64,000 bases of DNA from Heterobasidion occidentale (lineage: Eukaryota; Basidiomycota; Agaricomycetes; Russulales; Bondarzewiaceae): assembly GCA_039111635.1 (NCBI GenBank), contig JBCAQO010000004.1, positions 992,001-1,056,000 on the forward strand, written 5' to 3'. The notes under the pieces were generated by a model. That model saw only the letters and a program-made list of their open reading frames with translations, was not told where the DNA came from and did no database searches. Below, in pieces: positions 59,674-64,000 of the stretch. Both the position numbers and the translations under genes were made by a program. Within the stretch, counting starts at the first letter, position 1; each line of letters begins with the position of its first letter.

Positions 59674-62349
59674 CCGAGAGGCAAAGAGAAGGGAGGGGAT
59701 GGTCCTGACTTCTTATACCGGGTTCAGGCGTTAGTTGCTACGGAATGGAGTCGGAAGTCGCTTTGAGCATGGCCACTGAGTCACCATTCCAACAAGACAG
59801 GTAGGGCAATCCAGAAAGAAGCTGGACAGCTTTTGACATGTCGTGAGAAAGTTGATACGGGAAATTATGGTGGCTGACATCGACCTTGGTGTCAGTGGAG
59901 CTGAAAATGGAGATCGTTGTACTCTCCTCATAATCGGTACAATAACGATGACTGTCTCCTATCCGGAAGAACAAATAAGTATCTTGATGTTAGAGACAGA
60001 TCAAACACGGGACCAAACAGAGCTCGAATAAGCCAACAAGGACCACTTTTCGAGCCTAGAGGTTAAACAAAAAGTCTTCACAAAGCAAAGCAAGATCTAT
60101 GTCAACCCCCAAGCTCAACCGGACCCCTCCCGAAGGCCGGAGGTATGAGGATGCGGTCTTGAAAAGAGATTAGCCGATCCCAACATCCCGAGCTTCGAGG
60201 CAATAACAAAGACACTCGACCTAGCCATATGGAGACCACGTCGGAGGTTGAAGGAGGATCGCATGCGTTTCTGCCTTTGGGAGACTACCCAGCCACGGTC
60301 GCGTTAACGAGCGGCGACCCTTGCCAAGTATGACATGCGAACACGCCAGCCATATCCAACCCGCAGCTAGAGCAGGCGATTCAATAAAATCGCGCGGGCA
60401 CCATGGTGTTCATGCTCAACGAGTTTATGAACCCTGCTGCTATCAGCGAGAACGAGAACGCGACGGTGATGTCACTACCGAAAGAAATCGACACGGTATT
60501 GTAGATCCACTGTACGTCGCGGGCGCGGCGATCGGTGCAGTTCGAGAGAATCAACTCAATCAGAGACGAGCGCGTGAAGTTGTCCGCGAGGACCAAGCAA
60601 CATGTGCTCGAGCTGTTTGATCGAAGTTGCCTGGCGGGTGCGAGAATTGTCCGGGAGCCTGGATTGTCACTGCAAATGGCAAGGAAGTCAATGTGCAAGA
60701 GGCAGATGTATTCCAGCGGGAGATGCAGGCTGTTGTATGAAGGCAAAACGAGCATTGCGGACAACCTCTCACATGCTAGGGCCATCTCATGGCCAGCTAG
60801 CGCAATGGAATTTTGGACTCACCTCGGCCCTCAAAATCTCAAACTCAGCCCTCCTGCAGCCTCCTGCGTTTCTCACCAGCGACCTGATTCTCCTCCTAGA
60901 ACTCGAGATCGTACCCGAACATCACACGAGACGCCACATATGTACGGGAAGTGATCTGTATATCATTCGGGTGCGTGTCCACTCTGATAGGCACTTGGCG
61001 ATGGCCTTGGTGATCTGTTCGACGCTGCTCCATGGATGATTGGGATATACCAACAAATGGGATTGGGAAATTGAAGAGGTAGAAGGTAGCGATGGTTGAG
61101 AGAAAGAGAGACTGATCGTCGTGACCGGAAAAAGCATGCCTGCTTATTACGTCGTCATGCACTCATGACCTCTCTTCCACCAACCACGTCCATACAGCGA
61201 AATTTTCTAGTAATGAGGCTAAGCTACAGTAAGTATGAAATCTATCGAATGGGTCAACTGCTGAAGAATCCTGAATGCTTGCTGAATCATCCTCATTTGA
61301 CGGCGCAGAACAGAACTTCCCTCTAACCACATGCACTCCCAATTGCGTTCGCCGTTCTGCGATGAACCTGTACGAGGCTGAAGCAGTGAAGCCACACGGC
61401 ACAAAATACACTATTCATGTGGGCTTTCTGAATACAAACGGGTGAGCCTGCGGTGTATGAACCTATTTACGCATGGGTTTATCCCTTTGGAAGTTGAAGC
61501 TGGGACTCCCTATGTTTTTTCGGGCGTGTATGCATCAGTATACATGTCGTATGGCCATCGCAATTGAGACTAAGCGGTGGTGCAGCATCGTACTGATCTG
61601 CGGCGATGCTTTTGAGAACAGGAACGCAAGACCTATACTGCAGACCTGCCACGAAGGAGTCAATCTCGGAAACCTCGCTTATTAGATACGTGATTGGAGA
61701 GCAACACAGTTAGGTGCAAATCAAGCGTCTCCCGCAGGTATGTGTTTTGCTGTTATCGTCACTCCACCGATGGGTCGTATTTTGACATTATAAGTATCTT
61801 GGCTTGGGCAGGTTTCGTCTAGGCAAATCATCAAAGTTGCTCGGTCGAGGACGAGGCAGAACTCATCAGCTGCATATGCACACACCTTGTAGGCTGCCCA
61901 CACTCAGATCCCTGCGCTGCAAGACTCGCGAGGACAATGTAGTCCTTCTCGAACAAGCCCATAACCAAGCGCTTCAAGTAGAACTTTATACTACTTCATC
62001 ACATCGGTAAAATTCATCGTTTAACGTCCACACCTCGTCTATTTGCGTTCTCAGTACTCTTGACTGACTTGGACTGTCAGAGCGCTGGAATTTTCTTCAA
62101 GGTTTGCTATCTCACTCTCATGACCACACCTTGTGCTCTATTCTGATTCATCTGTGCGCGCAGGACAAAATCTCAAACAGTACAATTTGACCCTCGCTCA
62201 GACTCTGGATAGCATCAGGGTCACCTGTACTCACATCAATGCAAAGCATAATTGATTCTCTATAAGAATCTCCTAAAATCATACATAACCAAAGGATGCG
62301 CTCGAATTCACTAAAGCCCATAGTGAACAAACGGTACCCAACGAACGAA
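59674..62349. other. Interval without a recognised gene, about 2.7 kb
   Basis: The longest open frame, 60,785-60,381 (minus, 134 aa), has a hydrophobic stretch (VSISFGSDITVAFSFSLIAAG) that might be a remnant of a membrane protein, but I could not extend it by splicing. Nothing else supported. Confidence 0.35.
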
Positions 62350-64000
62350 CTATCGATCGTTGTACTGGGCGCGCAGCTTCCTGGCTGCAATGTGGAGGGC
62401 TCGAGCAGACTCCGTAGTATCGGGTGCTGAGCCATCTTCATGACCCTTGAAAAGTTGACCGTAGAACTCGTTCGCGATTATAGGACCGTCATCATCATAG
62501 ATCGACCTGTTTGTGTGGGTCAAGACAAGGCAGGGTCGACGCAGGGAGAACACTACTTACCATTTGGTGGCAACTACGCTGCGGAATCCAGAGAACAGCA
62601 TCGTCCCCGCGAGATGCATGGCTTCATCAGGAAGCTGAACGGTACCCTTGGCAGTCTCGCATGCGCTGAGAAAAGCCAAGGAATTCGGCAAAGCCTGCGC
62701 CATGACCGTAGAAACCTTTAATCGACCATCCAGCAGAAGCGCACTTTCCAAAGGATTCGATAGATCTTGGACGCCGCGGCATGCGAAGTGAGCGATAGAC
62801 GCTCGAGGGGAGATGAGAGAGAACCGTCTCTACTTTGGATGGCGGAGAGCCGGCCACACCTAGCTTAATGAGACAAGAGGCGGAAACGTGTCTCTCGATT
62901 TGACGTAGTTCTTCACGAGTTTAGGTTAATGCGACCTGGCCCCTGGCTTCAGGCTGTATGGCAACCAGCATCTTGAACGGATCTAAACACGGTATAGGGG
63001 GAATGAGGAGAGAATTCAGGGAAGGTGTGTACGACGACACCATGTAATCCGATATATCCTCGACGGCTCCTGTGTTCGTGTCAGACGCATAAATCCCAGC
63101 TGCATGAAGCGGAAGAAGAGATAATGGGCCGGTCAAGCACCACCACACGCGTGGAGGCGACTCAGATTTCTGTGTGGCTTGATAAGTACAAAGCACAAGG
63201 TTGACGGAGAAGTAATCTTACCTCAAGTTTCAAATGAAGAATTATAGGATGGGCGACAAGCTTCCAGAGCACTGCTAGAACGACACGGAGGATATCGTCT
63301 ACACTTTGAAGAGGTGACGGCGCCCAGCTTTCCGGTCGTGCACATTTTCACGAGAGAGTTGGGCGTGTTCTAAAAGGGGTTTGAGAGAGGCTTTTTGGTC
63401 ATTGGTGAGCAAATGGAAGCTAGTCATGGCAGAGGATAAAGAGAGCACGATGAGAGACAGTTGTTGCCCCGTCAATTGAGAGAAAGTGGAACATGATCTA
63501 CACCCGTCACGATCAATGCATCGCATGAAGACAGCGTGGCGTTGAGCAGAATGACGGGAGCATGGACCGCCGCCCTCCTCAAGGAGACGAACTTCTTCGG
63601 GCGTAGAAAGTCTTCGAAACCTTTCAAGGCCCGAACCTTTTCCAATATCGCCGAACGCTCCAAGTTCAGCCAACGAAATTGCACGGCCTCAGCATCCACC
63701 GTCATTGCTGCTTTGGCATCAGTGCGATTAAGACCAGAACTCTCCCGAAATGCGCTTCGCTCGAGAGCTGAGAGCTGTGGAAATATCCCGAAGCCTTTTT
63801 GCAAGTTTCGGAAAGGCATGACGGAGATCGTCGAGAGGCGTCCGGAGCTGTAGTGCCTGAGACCAGAAAATAGGTCTACCTTCTTCAAGCATCTCAACCG
63901 CCTGTTCGAATTGGCCCAAGCGAAAAGCACAGGCCGCGGCACCACTCGGGAGTCCCTGGTAGTACCCCAGACGGTCAGCCAGCAGTTGATGACGTGATTT
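62350..64000 (-). pseudogene. CHAT-domain gene (copy 2), 3' part, runs off window
   Basis: Paralog of copy 1 on the same strand; its TPR part would lie beyond 64,000. Readable segments: QAVEMLEEGRPIFWSQALQL (about 63,890), KVRALKGFEDFLRPKKFVSL, VTGVDHVPLSLN, SPPRVWWCLTGPLSLLPLHA, SDYMVSSYTPSLNSLLIPP, KMLVAIQPEARGQVALT, then the CHAT core SALLLDG, LAFLSACETAKG (Cys), GTMLFSGFRSVV and SIYDDDGPIIANEFYGQLFKG. Lesions: TAA at 62,921-62,923 (copy 1 has Gln), a one-base frameshift near 62,800 just before the CHAT His region, and TAG at 62,350-62,352, which removes the last 13 residues (RWVPFVHYG) kept in copy 1. Confidence 0.82.

Noticed and set aside
60381..60785. Membrane protein gene on the minus strand
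   Set aside because: One hydrophobic stretch, but no start/splice structure and no convincing family motif.

Overview
The window is fungal genomic DNA, almost certainly from a mushroom-forming basidiomycete (Agaricomycetes). Genes carry many short (about 50-75 bp) introns, and the families present are typical of that group: FunK1-type protein kinases, a Plavaka-type transposase, a DUF6532 protein, CHAT/TPR proteins, a multi-exon cytochrome P450 and a secreted sedolisin. All gene models below were spliced by eye from the sequence; exon coordinates are given and reading phases were checked by length.

Left part (1-31,150). A decayed multi-pass membrane protein gene (1-1455) is followed by a clean HUS1 checkpoint-clamp gene (1928-3357, minus) and a FunK1 kinase (3696-6153, minus) whose catalytic Asp and the following Asn are replaced. 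A relic of a sedolisin gene lies at about 7.86-8.12 kb, a second decayed copy of the membrane protein at 9.02-10.4 kb, and an intact secreted sedolisin at 12.05-14.26 kb (minus). A two-finger C2H2 protein with an RG-rich tail (16.65-17.76 kb, minus) has a G-rich 18-bp minisatellite just upstream of its start codon. A second FunK1 gene (20.23-22.44 kb, plus) keeps the catalytic residues but has a late frameshift. At 25.07-31.15 kb a DUF6532 gene (minus) and a Plavaka-type transposase (plus) stand head to head; the transposase has one frameshift and one nonsense codon, the DUF6532 gene one early TGA.

Middle part (32.2-53.9 kb). A CHAT-domain/TPR gene on the minus strand has been split by a 15,876-bp Ty3/gypsy-type LTR retrotransposon complex (32,597-48,472) flanked by a perfect 5-bp target duplication (GCCAT). 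The complex contains four LTRs of about 590 bp (three in one orientation, one inverted), two polypurine tracts, gag, a pol gene with five nonsense codons, an extra open reading frame after pol, a nested solo LTR of another element (37,851-38,934), and, between the last ORF and the 3' LTR, a long non-coding array of about 20-nt repeats separated by hairpins. The array is present twice (34.0-35.2 and 39.2-40.4 kb). At one equivalent position the two copies carry unrelated sequences that fold into the same two-hairpin shape; one of these includes a piece matching a conserved 18S rRNA segment. I regard this array as the most unusual structure in the window.

Right part (54-64 kb). A largely empty stretch is followed by an intact 11-exon cytochrome P450 (57,581-59,673, minus) and then the 3' half of a second CHAT gene (62,350 to the window edge, minus), also carrying stops and a frameshift. 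The CHAT/TPR genes, FunK1 genes and membrane-protein paralogs look like expanded, fast-decaying families; HUS1, the sedolisin, the zinc-finger gene and the P450 look intact.
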